The translations under genes and the position numbers were made by a program. Shown piece by piece: positions 52,461 through 61,589 of a DNA stretch of 64,000 nucleotides. This stretch comes from Thalassotalea nanhaiensis (lineage in GTDB: Bacteria; Pseudomonadota; Gammaproteobacteria; Enterobacterales; Alteromonadaceae). The DNA is taken from positions 3,224,001 to 3,288,000 of the forward strand of contig NZ_CP134146.1 of the NCBI RefSeq assembly GCF_031583575.1, written 5' to 3'. The first letter of the stretch is position 1; every line of letters starts with the position of its first letter. The notes under the pieces are model-generated. The model searched no databases. It had not been told where the DNA came from and was given only the letters and a program-made list of their open reading frames with translations.

Positions 52461-53812
52461 TATGAATCACTGCTATTAGGGACATGATATAAAACAATAG
52501 TAAAAGGGCCTGGGCTATCTATTGAATCAACCACGGGTATGCCCTGAGCGGTACAGTTTTGTGTAAATTCACCAATAATAAAACTTTGTTGGCCACCATT
52601 ATCTAGGTCTTGTGTTAAAAAGAAACAACCTGAACCAACATATTTAGGCGTTGTTGTACCATTTGCGGTGCCATCACACTCTGCAATAACAACGTTGAGA
52701 ACCCTCCTATCAACGAATCCTCCGGGCTGGTTTGTCAAACCTGTACCAGAAATAGGACATACACTTGTACTTCCCCTTGACTCTAAATAGTCATTATAGC
52801 TATACACACCTTCTGGAAAAATAAGCTCGCCGTCAGAGTCATATTCAAAAATGGGGACACCATTATCATCATATTCAAAAATAGGCGTATTAGTGGAATC
52901 AACTAATTCACCATCCTCTAAATCAAGTCTTTCACCTTGGCAAGTATTAATATCTGGTGGATAAATGCCCTCTTTATCACCTGGAACTGTTGAGGTGCCA
53001 AACCTTGTATTAAGCCCCTGCAAAGAAGGGCCAACTTTATTACCTGGGGCAGTACTAAGTCCCTCATCAACATTAAAGCATACTTCACCATTTGAGAGAC
53101 CAGCACCAGCCATAGCTGTTCGAATATCTGCACCACCATGGTTGTCAGCCAAATTTAGTAATTGAAAGTTACCAGCCCCCACGGCACTTTCTTCACCAGA
53201 GCCTATTTTCATTACAGTTAATTCATTAAGGTTATAGCCATAAAAAGAGTCTTCCTGGTATTGTAGTGGATCAGCCGAATAATCAATGGGTTTTGAACAA
53301 ACCATCATAGGCACCAAATCGCTATAACAATCTACTAATGCGGTACTAGGCCCTGCCAAGGCCGTTGCTGATATTTTCTTATTAAAACTAAAAATTTGCG
53401 CGATGAAATTATTAAGTTCTACACCTGAGATTGTTACTTTTACATAACGATTAATATCTTCATTTTCGCCAATACTAACAGGAATAAAAGGCTCCGGCTT
53501 TTCAGAGAACTCAACAATAACGGAATCAGTATTGGCTATAGAAGAATTTAACTCGTGATAATCTGAAAACCCTAAGTTTTCAGCTGTAATTGCTTTAGCT
53601 GCAAAAATAGCAGAGTTATGTGTTCCTCCATCAACAAGGTCTTTAGCTGCATTTAATGCAGCTGTATCAACAAGGTTTTGTAGACGAGTTTTATTTAGCA
53701 ACAAATGACCACCATCTAATGCTAGTGCAGCCATAGCAAGCAGAGAAAACAGCCCAATGGTAAACATAACTAATATGTTACCTTGCTGTTTGATATTGCT
53801 TTTAACTTCCAT
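52460..53812 (-). CDS. tadG: TadG-like pilus assembly protein
   Basis: 450 residues. The N-terminal signature QQGNILVMFTIGLFSLLAMA continues into ALDGGHLLLNKTRLQNLVDT, the standard Tad_N/TadG pattern. The large exported part is rich in acidic residues and cysteines and contains a short internal repeat (PIFEYDDNGVPIFEYDSDGE). No clear von Willebrand MIDAS motif was found, unlike longer TadG proteins. Overlaps tadF by one base (TAATG). Confidence 0.83.
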   Translation of the reverse strand: MEVKSNIKQQGNILVMFTIGLFSLLAMAALALDGGHLLLNKTRLQNLVDTAALNAAKDLVDGGTHNSAIFAAKAITAENLGFSDYHELNSSIANTDSVIVEFSEKPEPFIPVSIGENEDINRYVKVTISGVELNNFIAQIFSFNKKISATALAGPSTALVDCYSDLVPMMVCSKPIDYSADPLQYQEDSFYGYNLNELTVMKIGSGEESAVGAGNFQLLNLADNHGGADIRTAMAGAGLSNGEVCFNVDEGLSTAPGNKVGPSLQGLNTRFGTSTVPGDKEGIYPPDINTCQGERLDLEDGELVDSTNTPIFEYDDNGVPIFEYDSDGELIFPEGVYSYNDYLESRGSTSVCPISGTGLTNQPGGFVDRRVLNVVIAECDGTANGTTTPKYVGSGCFFLTQDLDNGGQQSFIIGEFTQNCTAQGIPVVDSIDSPGPFTIVLYHVPNSSDS

Positions 53813-53831
53813 AATAGCCTCTTACTGCAAA

Positions 53832-54113
53832 TTAATTGCTTGAGCCAGAACCTGAACTTACAAGTTGTTGAGCATTAGTACTTGTTTGCCCCTCGGAAGG
53901 TGCAACGCTAGAACCTTGATAGCTCGTAACAACTTTTTCCCCATATACACCATCTAAATCGTTTACTATGCCTTCATTATTTTCTGGTGCCATGGGGTCT
54001 AATATTTGCTTTTCATTGATTTTGGCAATTGATTCTGTGATTGGGTAAGGGTCATTAGATGAACAACCTGTGATAATCAATAACAGCGAAATTATTTGTA
54101 TAATGTTTCTCAT
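53832..54113 (-). CDS. small lipoprotein in the tad operon, RcpB position
   Basis: 93 residues with a lipoprotein signal (MRNIIQIISLLLIITGC, Cys17) and a polar, Ser/Gly-rich, probably unstructured rest. It sits 3 bases after rcpA, the position of rcpB in the Aggregatibacter tad locus. No family recognised. A role as secretin partner or pilotin is plausible by position only. Confidence 0.6.
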   Translation of the reverse strand: MRNIIQIISLLLIITGCSSNDPYPITESIAKINEKQILDPMAPENNEGIVNDLDGVYGEKVVTSYQGSSVAPSEGQTSTNAQQLVSSGSGSSN

Positions 54114-54116
54114 CGT

Positions 54117-55595
54117 TTATCCCTCTTCACCTGTAGTTAAATCATGACCGTATTTTTGTTGTGTACCACCATTATCAGGAAGCATCTCATCATTTTGATC
54201 TTCAATTTGATTTGGCGAATTTGGTTCATCTTCAGGCTTTTCTCTTGGCGTCATTTTTCCCATTAAATAAAACTCCATATCAGAAACAGGTACAAAATTA
54301 TCTGTTGGTAATTCCATACCTTTCTTATTAAATGGACGAACTAACCTAGGTGTAACCATTATCACCAACTCTGATTGCCCCTTAACAAATTCTTGACTAC
54401 GAAATAGCTGACCTAAAATAGGAATGTCACCTAAACCAGGGATCTTATCGACACTTTCTCTTAAGGTATCGCTAATTAAACCGCCTATAGCGATTGTTTG
54501 TCCATCACCAAGCTCAACCGTTGTAGATGTTGTGCGTTTTATAATTGAAGGTACAACAAAAGATGAACCGGAGCCTTCAGGTGTAATGGTTAATGAACCC
54601 GAATTACTTAATTCACTTACTAAAACGTTGAGACTAAGGTTTATTTTTCCAGAATCTAAAATAGTAGGTACAAAACTTACCCCTACACCAAAGTCTCGGT
54701 ATTGAACGCCAGTACCGGTATTACTTCCACCAGCAGTTGGAATTGGAACTTCACCACCTGATAAGAAATCTGCTTTTTGACCACTTAAAGCGGTAATATT
54801 AGGCTCGGCTAAAATTTTTGCTAAACCATGTTGCTTGGCTACATCAAATGCAAAATTTAGTAACATATCTCCATCTAAGTATGACCCAAAAAAACCACGC
54901 GAAATTGTAGGACTAATGCCTATTGCATCAAACAAGTCACCACCAGAAACAATACCACCAGAGCCATCTGTACCATCAAAGCGCAATAGCATTTTTGAGT
55001 CTAACCTACGAGCTACTTCACTTTGTACTTCTGCAACAGTAACTTCCAACATTACCTGTTGACCGCCGCCAACACTTAGCATATTTAATACTTCACTTGG
55101 TGCAGAACCACCAGTAGCCGCTTGAGCATAAGCTCGAGCCAATTCTAAGGCCATATTCATTTTGGTTAACGAAGAAGATTGGCCGCTAAGAACTAGTTGA
55201 CCTTGCGAGCTTTCAACACCAATTTTTTCTTTAGGTAAATAATGATAGAAGCGCTCTCTTAACCCATTTAAGTCGTGAGATACTTCAAGGTTAAACAAAT
55301 CAACAACCTTGTCGTTTTCATCCCAAATTATTACATTAGTGTGACCAAGTGTTTTACCTACAACATAAAGTTCGTCTTGGCGTAATACTAAAATATCTGC
55401 AATATCAGGGTTACCAATTGAAATACGGTGAATTGGGTGTTTCATTTTTAAATTTCTAGATTTAAAAATAGGAACTTTTATTGCATTTGCTTCTTTTTCC
55501 GTTGGACCACCAGCAACTGCATTATTGTTTATTACACTATTTAAAAAAATAGTTAACGTTAATACAAATAAGAGTCCTACATTATAATTTTTCAT
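54117..55595 (-). CDS. rcpA: Tad pilus secretin RcpA (CpaC)
   Basis: 492 residues with a signal peptide (about 1-29) and an N-terminal pilus-secretin/BON region (IHRISIGNPDIADILVLRQD). The secretin core at about 240-420 contains AEPNITALSGQKADFLSGGE and IPGLGDIPILGQLFRS. It forms the outer-membrane channel for the Flp pilus. The C-terminal 70 residues are an acidic tail. AAGGA ribosome binding site. Confidence 0.94.
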   Translation of the reverse strand: MKNYNVGLLFVLTLTIFLNSVINNNAVAGGPTEKEANAIKVPIFKSRNLKMKHPIHRISIGNPDIADILVLRQDELYVVGKTLGHTNVIIWDENDKVVDLFNLEVSHDLNGLRERFYHYLPKEKIGVESSQGQLVLSGQSSSLTKMNMALELARAYAQAATGGSAPSEVLNMLSVGGGQQVMLEVTVAEVQSEVARRLDSKMLLRFDGTDGSGGIVSGGDLFDAIGISPTISRGFFGSYLDGDMLLNFAFDVAKQHGLAKILAEPNITALSGQKADFLSGGEVPIPTAGGSNTGTGVQYRDFGVGVSFVPTILDSGKINLSLNVLVSELSNSGSLTITPEGSGSSFVVPSIIKRTTSTTVELGDGQTIAIGGLISDTLRESVDKIPGLGDIPILGQLFRSQEFVKGQSELVIMVTPRLVRPFNKKGMELPTDNFVPVSDMEFYLMGKMTPREKPEDEPNSPNQIEDQNDEMLPDNGGTQQKYGHDLTTGEEG

Positions 55596-55610
55596 TGTTG
55601 TAGTCCTTGT

Positions 55611-56426
55611 TTAATTATTTGATACTTGCACGGATTCTTTATCAATACCGCGTATAATTTCAACTTTGTTTCGACCAGTTAAAGAATTAACCGCAACAGT
55701 TTGAGTTTCTATACTTGCCTCTGCGGCAGCTTGTTCAAACGCTTTATCATCCTGCTCGGGATCAAACAGTGCGACCTCAGCTTTATCATTAGGGTTTCTT
55801 AAGGCCAGTTGTAAACTACCTTTATTTTGTGCACTCATTAGCGTTTCAGCTTGTTCAAGAGTTACCTCTAACGTTACAGCTCGTACAATTTGTGGTTTGT
55901 TTTCATCGTTAGAGGCTCTTTGATCTACCGCTAATATTTTAATATTTGAAAGTACCACTTCAGTATTGGCTGCACTTTTACCGCGATAAGTAATTAAAAT
56001 ATCAACAGTGTTGCCAGGCAATATAAAACCAGATACGCCAACAACATCATTAACCCTTATTGAAACAGCACGCATATGAGGAGAGATTAAACTTGCTAAT
56101 GAACTGCCTTCTCCTTTTTTGGCTATTCGCTTGGCATGAAGTAAATCGCCACTATATAGTTTGCTTTTAACAACCATACCTGTAGCATCTTCTAATTTAG
56201 TGATGGCGCCTTCTGGAACCATAGATTCAGGAATTGTTGTAAGAGAGATGTGCTTAGCTTCTATAATGCTTCCTGTTTGCAAAGAAGTATTAACAGTTAC
56301 AACTTGTGCCTGACCAACTTTAACAGTTTGTGGTTGATTTTTATCAAGCCAATTTTTAGCAAGGAATACGGCTCCTAAACCAAAAACGATTGATAGTAAT
56401 ATAAATACAGCTACATTCTTGTTCAC
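55611..56426 (-). CDS. rcpC: Tad pilus assembly protein RcpC (CpaB)
   Basis: 271 residues with one N-terminal membrane helix (about 5-25) and a SAF domain (VNTSLQTGSIIEAKHISLTT) followed by the RcpC/CpaB domain (RAVSIRVNDVVGVSGFILPG). It is periplasmic and probably contacts peptidoglycan and the secretin. The start codon is GTG, with a strong AAGGAGA six bases upstream. Confidence 0.92.
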   Translation of the reverse strand: MNKNVAVFILLSIVFGLGAVFLAKNWLDKNQPQTVKVGQAQVVTVNTSLQTGSIIEAKHISLTTIPESMVPEGAITKLEDATGMVVKSKLYSGDLLHAKRIAKKGEGSSLASLISPHMRAVSIRVNDVVGVSGFILPGNTVDILITYRGKSAANTEVVLSNIKILAVDQRASNDENKPQIVRAVTLEVTLEQAETLMSAQNKGSLQLALRNPNDKAEVALFDPEQDDKAFEQAAAEASIETQTVAVNSLTGRNKVEIIRGIDKESVQVSNN

Positions 56427-56466
56427 AAAATCTCCTTATTTGCTAAACATTATTAATCCGTACTAC

Positions 56467-57963
56467 CTACTTAACGAAATAACTGTGCCAGGCAAAGTCT
56501 AATAATTCTTTTGTTATCGTAGATTCTAATTGTTTAAATTTAATTTGATCGCTGACAATAGAAAGCAAATCTCTAGGATAACAAGGAAGGAATTTTCGGT
56601 TATGCATTTGATGTAAATGTTCGACTAAATAATCAAATATCGACATCTCACACAATAAGTTATATTCAATACATTCTTTAAACCAAATGTCTTGATATAG
56701 CTCTTTGGTTAATTGTTCAAACTCTACTTTATAACCGAGTCTTCTTAAAAAAGCCTCATCGACTAAATCAGTTGGTGTTAAATTAGTCGAAAATAATAAC
56801 AATAATTCAAATGGTAATTCAAAATGAAGGCCTGATTGCAAGGATAGAAAATCTCTACGCTCTTCTAGGGGAATTATCCAGCGATTAAATAACTCTTTGG
56901 GAGTAATTTTTTGTCGACCTAAATCATCTAATAATAAAATACCGTTATTAGCTTTTAGCTGTAATGGTGCTCGATATATTTTGGAAGCCTTATCATAACG
57001 AACTTCAAGCATTTCAGCCGAAAGCTCGCCGCCACTTACCACTAATGGACGTTTACATAACAGCCAACGTGGGTCGAAACTAGATGCTATTTTAAGTACA
57101 TTTTCTTGTTTTGGCTGTTCTGACAATTGATGAATTTCGGGATCAAAAACTTGCACGATTTCATTATTTACCTCAATAGCATGAGGTACCAATACATCAC
57201 CACCAAAGACTAAGTTTAAATGGCGACAAAAGAAACTTTTACCAGTACCCGCTGCACCGTAAATTAAAATTGGTTTAATAGAGTTTAACGATGGTCCTAT
57301 CTTTTCAATAAGCTCATCCGAAAAGGTTAAATCAGAAAAAATTGAATTGATATCATCATTGGTAACTACTTGATCTCGACTTGTTTGCTTTAAACAAACA
57401 TTAGTATATTGCTCTAATGGAATTGGGGCTGTACCTAAATAGCCATTTTTTAGAAGCGCTTTATCAGCTTGTAATTGACCAATAGAACTTAAAGAAAAAC
57501 GCATTTGCTCACTTGTAGTTTGTGCTACATTTTCAACCCAAGATTTTGCCTTACAAATGTCGATTAGCTCTTGAATAATAGAACCACTAATACACAGTTT
57601 TGTGGATAATTCTTTTAATGTTAAAATACCCGCGTTTTGCAGATGCTTTAACATTAAATCTATTAATAATGTTGTAGATAAGCCTGTTTCTATGAGGCTT
57701 TGTGGTGTGGGTGCAATGGTTAGATAATCTAGCTCTTTTGATAAGCTTTCTTTTTCAGTGTTTACATTTTTTTGTACGGTTTCAGTCTTCTGTTCACCTT
57801 TTAACGGGAAGTCGATAGAACCATCTTCGAGTTTATTTTGATCACCATCTAGACTTGAACCTTGGATAAGTTCCTCACTTGAGTCATCTATTTCAGTTTT
57901 AACTTCAGCAACCTGATCAGTTTCTTTATCTGGTAACTTTTTATTAAATTTAAATAAATTCAT
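56467..57963 (-). CDS. AAA+ ATPase of unknown function in the tad operon
   Basis: 498 residues. An acidic, probably disordered N-terminus (1-75) precedes a winged-helix-like segment (about 90-150). The AAA+ core has Walker A GAAGTGKS (236-243), Walker B GILLLDDLGR (341-350), sensor 1 FSTN (391-394) and DEAFLRRLG (402-410) with likely arginine fingers. No membrane helix or signal. It lies between rcpC and tadV with small gaps, so it belongs to the operon, yet no ATPase of this type exists in the classic Aggregatibacter or Caulobacter loci. It could be a chaperone or regulator; function unknown. Confidence 0.75.
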   Translation of the reverse strand: MNLFKFNKKLPDKETDQVAEVKTEIDDSSEELIQGSSLDGDQNKLEDGSIDFPLKGEQKTETVQKNVNTEKESLSKELDYLTIAPTPQSLIETGLSTTLLIDLMLKHLQNAGILTLKELSTKLCISGSIIQELIDICKAKSWVENVAQTTSEQMRFSLSSIGQLQADKALLKNGYLGTAPIPLEQYTNVCLKQTSRDQVVTNDDINSIFSDLTFSDELIEKIGPSLNSIKPILIYGAAGTGKSFFCRHLNLVFGGDVLVPHAIEVNNEIVQVFDPEIHQLSEQPKQENVLKIASSFDPRWLLCKRPLVVSGGELSAEMLEVRYDKASKIYRAPLQLKANNGILLLDDLGRQKITPKELFNRWIIPLEERRDFLSLQSGLHFELPFELLLLFSTNLTPTDLVDEAFLRRLGYKVEFEQLTKELYQDIWFKECIEYNLLCEMSIFDYLVEHLHQMHNRKFLPCYPRDLLSIVSDQIKFKQLESTITKELLDFAWHSYFVK

Positions 57964-57981
57964 TTTAATACCTTATAAAGC

Positions 57982-58557
57982 CTAAGAAAAAAATTGATAT
58001 CTGAATGTTGAAATTGCCAGCATAACTTCATCACTTTGACTACATGCCCAAATCCAGCCTAACGCTAATGCAGGAGCATATGGAACTCTTAATTCAGCAA
58101 CTTCTCCTGTACTTGGTTTAAAGTATTGCTTTAAATAAAAGCAATGATAATAACGAATCAAAGTTTGTTTTAAACCAGCCCAGCCACTTTTATTGATCCC
58201 TAAAAATATACTTATTATCCCGCCAAAAATAATTGCATAAGCAATTGACCATGCAATAAGTAGGGGACCGCATAGAGCTCCAATAGCCATCATAAGTTTT
58301 ACGTCACCACCTCCTAATGCTTTTATATAAAATGCAGGGAATAGCAAAATAAATGCAAGTACAACTCCAAATAATAAATCTAAGCCACCTTGAAGCCTGT
58401 AAAATAAAAGTTGTAAAACTAAAGCAATAAATATGAAAACAAGGCAGAGAGAATTCGGGATTTTTTGATATTTCAAATCAAAATATAATGCTATAACAAG
58501 ACAAACAATAGCTATTAAAAGCATTATAACTAAGCTTGTTGATGCATCTAGAATCAT
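57982..58557 (-). CDS. tadV: Flp prepilin peptidase TadV (CpaA)
   Basis: 191 residues with about six membrane helices. The aspartyl protease motifs are ALYFDLKYQKIPN and ALGGGDVKLMMAIG (the GxGD-type). It lacks the cytoplasmic methylation domain of PilD. It processes the two Flp pilins and the TadE/F pseudopilins. GAGGG ribosome binding site. Confidence 0.92.
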   Translation of the reverse strand: MILDASTSLVIMLLIAIVCLVIALYFDLKYQKIPNSLCLVFIFIALVLQLLFYRLQGGLDLLFGVVLAFILLFPAFYIKALGGGDVKLMMAIGALCGPLLIAWSIAYAIIFGGIISIFLGINKSGWAGLKQTLIRYYHCFYLKQYFKPSTGEVAELRVPYAPALALGWIWACSQSDEVMLAISTFRYQFFS

Positions 58558-58588
58558 CCCGAACCCTCAATTAATTATACAATTTAGG

Positions 58589-58789
58589 TTAACTGCCATC
58601 ACAGTTGGCTATCGAACCACTCACTGCATTGACAGCAGTATCTAAGCAATTAATACTATCAGTTGATGCATCGCCCAAATTAGAGAAAGCCCCCACTAAA
58701 CCACCAACAACCAAACTTCCAGCAATTGCATATTCAACTGCAGTTAAACCACTTTCATCTTCAATAAAATTCTTAAGTATATTTTTCAT
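58589..58789 (-). CDS. flp2: Flp-family type IVb pilin, second copy
   Basis: 66 residues. Processing site DESG^LTAVEYAIAGSLVVGGLV, with Glu and Tyr at mature positions 5 and 6 as in all Flp pilins. The C-terminal part has two cysteines 15 residues apart (NCLD ... NCDG), which could form a disulfide. AAGGAGA ribosome binding site, 11 bases after flp1. Confidence 0.93.
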   Translation of the reverse strand: MKNILKNFIEDESGLTAVEYAIAGSLVVGGLVGAFSNLGDASTDSINCLDTAVNAVSGSIANCDGS

Positions 58790-58800
58790 TTTATGTCTCC

Positions 58801-58998
58801 TTAATTACATTCACCGCTGTTATCAGCATCAACAGCATTACAAATAGCCGTTATTTTATTCTCGGCAGAAGTACCTAACTGATCAAATGCTACAACCATA
58901 CTACCAACAACTAATGCACCAGCTACTGCATACTCAACAGCAGTTAAACCACTTTCATCTTCGATAAACTCGGAGAATAAATTTTTTAAATTTCTCAT
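58801..58998 (-). CDS. flp1: Flp-family type IVb pilin, first copy
   Basis: 65 residues, starting at 58998 where GGAG precedes the ATG; an ATG five codons upstream has no ribosome binding site. Processing site DESG^LTAVEYAVAGALVVGSMV. Two C-terminal cysteines 11 residues apart (ICNA ... ECN). First gene of the tad operon and probably the major pilin. The region 58999-59119 should hold the promoter, but no clear consensus was found. Confidence 0.94.
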   Translation of the reverse strand: MRNLKNLFSEFIEDESGLTAVEYAVAGALVVGSMVVAFDQLGTSAENKITAICNAVDADNSGECN

Positions 58999-59119
58999 CT
59001 GAAATGACTCCATTTTTATTTAATTCAGCTAGGAGAGCCGAATGTTGCTGCTCCTTGCCAGACTTGTTTCGTTAAACCTTATTAAAACTAAGTGTTTATT
59101 TAGGAAACGAATTAAAAGA

Positions 59120-60721
59120 TTAGAAGTTATTTTGCGAAAGGGTTATCACAGGATTGCTATCTGTTGCATGAAATTGCGTTAGATATGAATTTTTATGATC
59201 AAGGTCGTAAATATCTGGTGATAAACGTAATTTTCCTTTCTCGTTTATCCAAGCGGTTTGATAAGTGATGTAAACTGGCAATGGCGTTTTAAGCGGTAGG
59301 TTTGTTGTTTTACCTGACTTAATAACTGTTTGCATCTTATTAAGGTGTGCTGAATTATCTGCTTTAAGCAGGTACTTTGCCAGTAAGCTCGCATCTTCCA
59401 ATCTGATGCAGCCATGGCTTAAAGCTCGTTTACTTTGTCTAAATAATGACTTTATCGGCGTGTCATGTAAATACACTGAATAATTATTTGGAATGTTGAA
59501 CCGATAATAACCTAATGCATTATTTTCACCGGCAGCCTGCACTAACCTGTAGGACTGCAACAACTTACTTATATTAAGCCCGGGATCATCAATTTCTCGA
59601 ATTTCTATATTTTTCCAGTAACCTTTTACCAACTGGAAGTTCTTTCGTTTTAACGAAAGAAAGTCCTGTTTATACTCTGGAATTAGCTCATTATTAATAA
59701 TATTACGAGTAGGTGTCCAAGTAGGGTTTAGGGTAACTCGGTTTATTTCGGTGACCATTTGTGGAGTTTGGTTTTCAACATCCCCGACTATCACTTTCAT
59801 TTTTACAGTTTCATCACCATCTTCAATAACTGATAATTGATAACCTGGTATGTTCACCAATAAATACTTTTCTGGCGGCGTTTTAGGCAACGTAAACCAG
59901 CGCCATAAATTTACTTGTAGTTGTTTAATTCTTTTTTCTGGCCTCACTTTTAATGCTGCATAGGTATTAGGGCCAAGTTTTCCATCGGGCACTAAACCAT
60001 GTCGAGATTGAAATTCTTTTAACGCTGCAACGACAACTGTGTCAAAAACATATAACCGAGTTTTTGTTTGAGCTTTTCTTGGCAAATCACCTAGTAGCGT
60101 TAATATTTGTCTAATGCCTTTAACCTGTTGGTGGCTTTGCCCTAACCTAGGTTTAAAGGTCACATCTAGTTGGGGCCATTGGTGTTGACTTAAAAAGCGA
60201 TATTCTGAAATAGCCTTTCGTATGTGTGATATTTGATCGTATGCCGGAATTAACGACAATAAGAGTTCATCTGATGCATCTTCTACAATAGCATTTAATA
60301 GCTCATTTTTAGCATTAACAGCCTGCTTGTAATGGTTAGCTGATACTTGAATGAGTTGTAAAAAACCTTTGGTTAATACTCTATCATGTTGCTCAAATTG
60401 CTGATTTTTAAGATCGTTAACTTTAGTTTTACTATGCCAACCTAAGTCTGCAAGTAGTCGATGTAATGACAAACCAGATAGGGTTAACCCTTGTTCATCA
60501 AACCACAGCAACTGCCTATTACTGTGTTTAATTAAATACTGATAAGGACTTTCTCCAATGGGTAGCTGGCTAGTTTGAATAGCTACGGTATGTTTATTGT
60601 TTGTGATTTCAGCTGATTGTGGATTTGCACATACACTACCAGTTAAAAGCAAAAATGCCAGAAATGCTGGCTTTAATAGTGGCTTCACACAAAAAGAAAT
60701 ACAACTTGAATTAGCCCACAC
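59120..60721 (-). CDS. L,D-transpeptidase, YcbB (LdtD) type
   Basis: 533 residues. Signal peptide at about 13-31 (LLKPAFLAFLLLTGSVCA), a large N-terminal domain, a peptidoglycan-binding domain (LKEFQSRHGLVPDGKLGPNTYAAL, about 230-255) and a YkuD catalytic domain with SHGCIRLED (Cys438). It makes 3-3 crosslinks in peptidoglycan. The annotated GTG start overlaps the end of the AraC gene by 11 bases; a GTG 11 codons later also gives a good signal peptide. It precedes the tad operon on the same strand. Confidence 0.9.
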   Translation of the reverse strand: MWANSSCISFCVKPLLKPAFLAFLLLTGSVCANPQSAEITNNKHTVAIQTSQLPIGESPYQYLIKHSNRQLLWFDEQGLTLSGLSLHRLLADLGWHSKTKVNDLKNQQFEQHDRVLTKGFLQLIQVSANHYKQAVNAKNELLNAIVEDASDELLLSLIPAYDQISHIRKAISEYRFLSQHQWPQLDVTFKPRLGQSHQQVKGIRQILTLLGDLPRKAQTKTRLYVFDTVVVAALKEFQSRHGLVPDGKLGPNTYAALKVRPEKRIKQLQVNLWRWFTLPKTPPEKYLLVNIPGYQLSVIEDGDETVKMKVIVGDVENQTPQMVTEINRVTLNPTWTPTRNIINNELIPEYKQDFLSLKRKNFQLVKGYWKNIEIREIDDPGLNISKLLQSYRLVQAAGENNALGYYRFNIPNNYSVYLHDTPIKSLFRQSKRALSHGCIRLEDASLLAKYLLKADNSAHLNKMQTVIKSGKTTNLPLKTPLPVYITYQTAWINEKGKLRLSPDIYDLDHKNSYLTQFHATDSNPVITLSQNNF

Positions 60722-61589
60722 TTTCTCTGCCCTTGGTAAGGTTTATATTTTCTTGTTGGACATTAGCCATATTAGGAATTAACTCTGAACGTAACCGCTG
60801 ATATCGAACATAAGTCGAGCTTTGCTTTAACTCTCTGTTACCTTGTGAATAAGAGTTTGGCGTTATATTAAAGTGCTCTTTGAAGCTTCGGCAAAAGTGT
60901 GATGGATTTGAAAAACCCATTTGATAAGCAATAGTTGTAACAGAATTCTCGCTATCGCTAAGTAGGCGTTCACTTTCTTCAAGTTTTCGACAAAGTAAAT
61001 AATGACTATAAGTTAGTCCACATAAATCTTTAAACATATGGCATAAGCGACTAGGGCTTAAGTGAATGTCGTGAGATAAGTCTTGCAAAGATGGACCTTT
61101 GGCAAAGTCTCTTTCAATGATATTAAGTAGCGAAGATATTGGATTTTCTCTACTAACTTGTGAACAATGCTTTTGTTGCTGTTTTTCTATGCTTTCTGTA
61201 AAACAGTTAATTTCTGTTTTATTTTTCAGCGTACACACTAAGCTATGTTTGTCTTGCTCAGAAAATGGAAAAAGAAATAAATCATCAACACCAAGGTGTA
61301 ACGATTGATGTAATAAGGGAATAGAGACAGCAGTTGTCACCACAAAAAGTAAGCTGTTGCTGTATTGGTTTCTAATATATTCAATATTGTGCAAATGAGT
61401 GGCACTAGTGTAATCCATTAAATAGATAATAGCGCTTGGTAGATTTGAGTACTGTTCCAACTCGTCCATAGAGTTGAGAGAGTCTGACTCACAAAATGGG
61501 CTTAGCTCTTCCTTACAGTGTTTTGTTAACACTTGATCAAATGAAACTAAAAGCAATAAGTCTGCTTTTTTATTGTTATTAAAAACCAT
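60711..61589 (-). CDS. AraC-family regulator with a receiver-like N-terminal domain
   Basis: 292 residues. The C-terminal 100 residues form a double helix-turn-helix with the AraC signature (SRLCHMFKDLCGLTYSHYLL, then VTTIAYQMGFSNPSHFCRSF). The N-terminal 130 residues follow a response-regulator pattern (ADLLLLVSFD; IIYLMDYTSA; LLFVVTTAV; LGVDDLFLFPF). The switch lysine near the end is replaced, so it may not be phosphorylated normally. Overlaps the L,D-transpeptidase gene, so they are coupled. Possible regulator of the tad locus, by position only. AAGGGA ribosome binding site. Confidence 0.85.
   Translation of the reverse strand: MVFNNNKKADLLLLVSFDQVLTKHCKEELSPFCESDSLNSMDELEQYSNLPSAIIYLMDYTSATHLHNIEYIRNQYSNSLLFVVTTAVSIPLLHQSLHLGVDDLFLFPFSEQDKHSLVCTLKNKTEINCFTESIEKQQQKHCSQVSRENPISSLLNIIERDFAKGPSLQDLSHDIHLSPSRLCHMFKDLCGLTYSHYLLCRKLEESERLLSDSENSVTTIAYQMGFSNPSHFCRSFKEHFNITPNSYSQGNRELKQSSTYVRYQRLRSELIPNMANVQQENINLTKGRESVG

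Noticed and set aside
58999-59119. Possible sigma-54 promoter before flp1 (CTGGCAAGGAGCAGCA on the minus strand)
   Set aside because: The GG and GC elements are 9 rather than 10 bases apart, and the rest of the consensus is poor.
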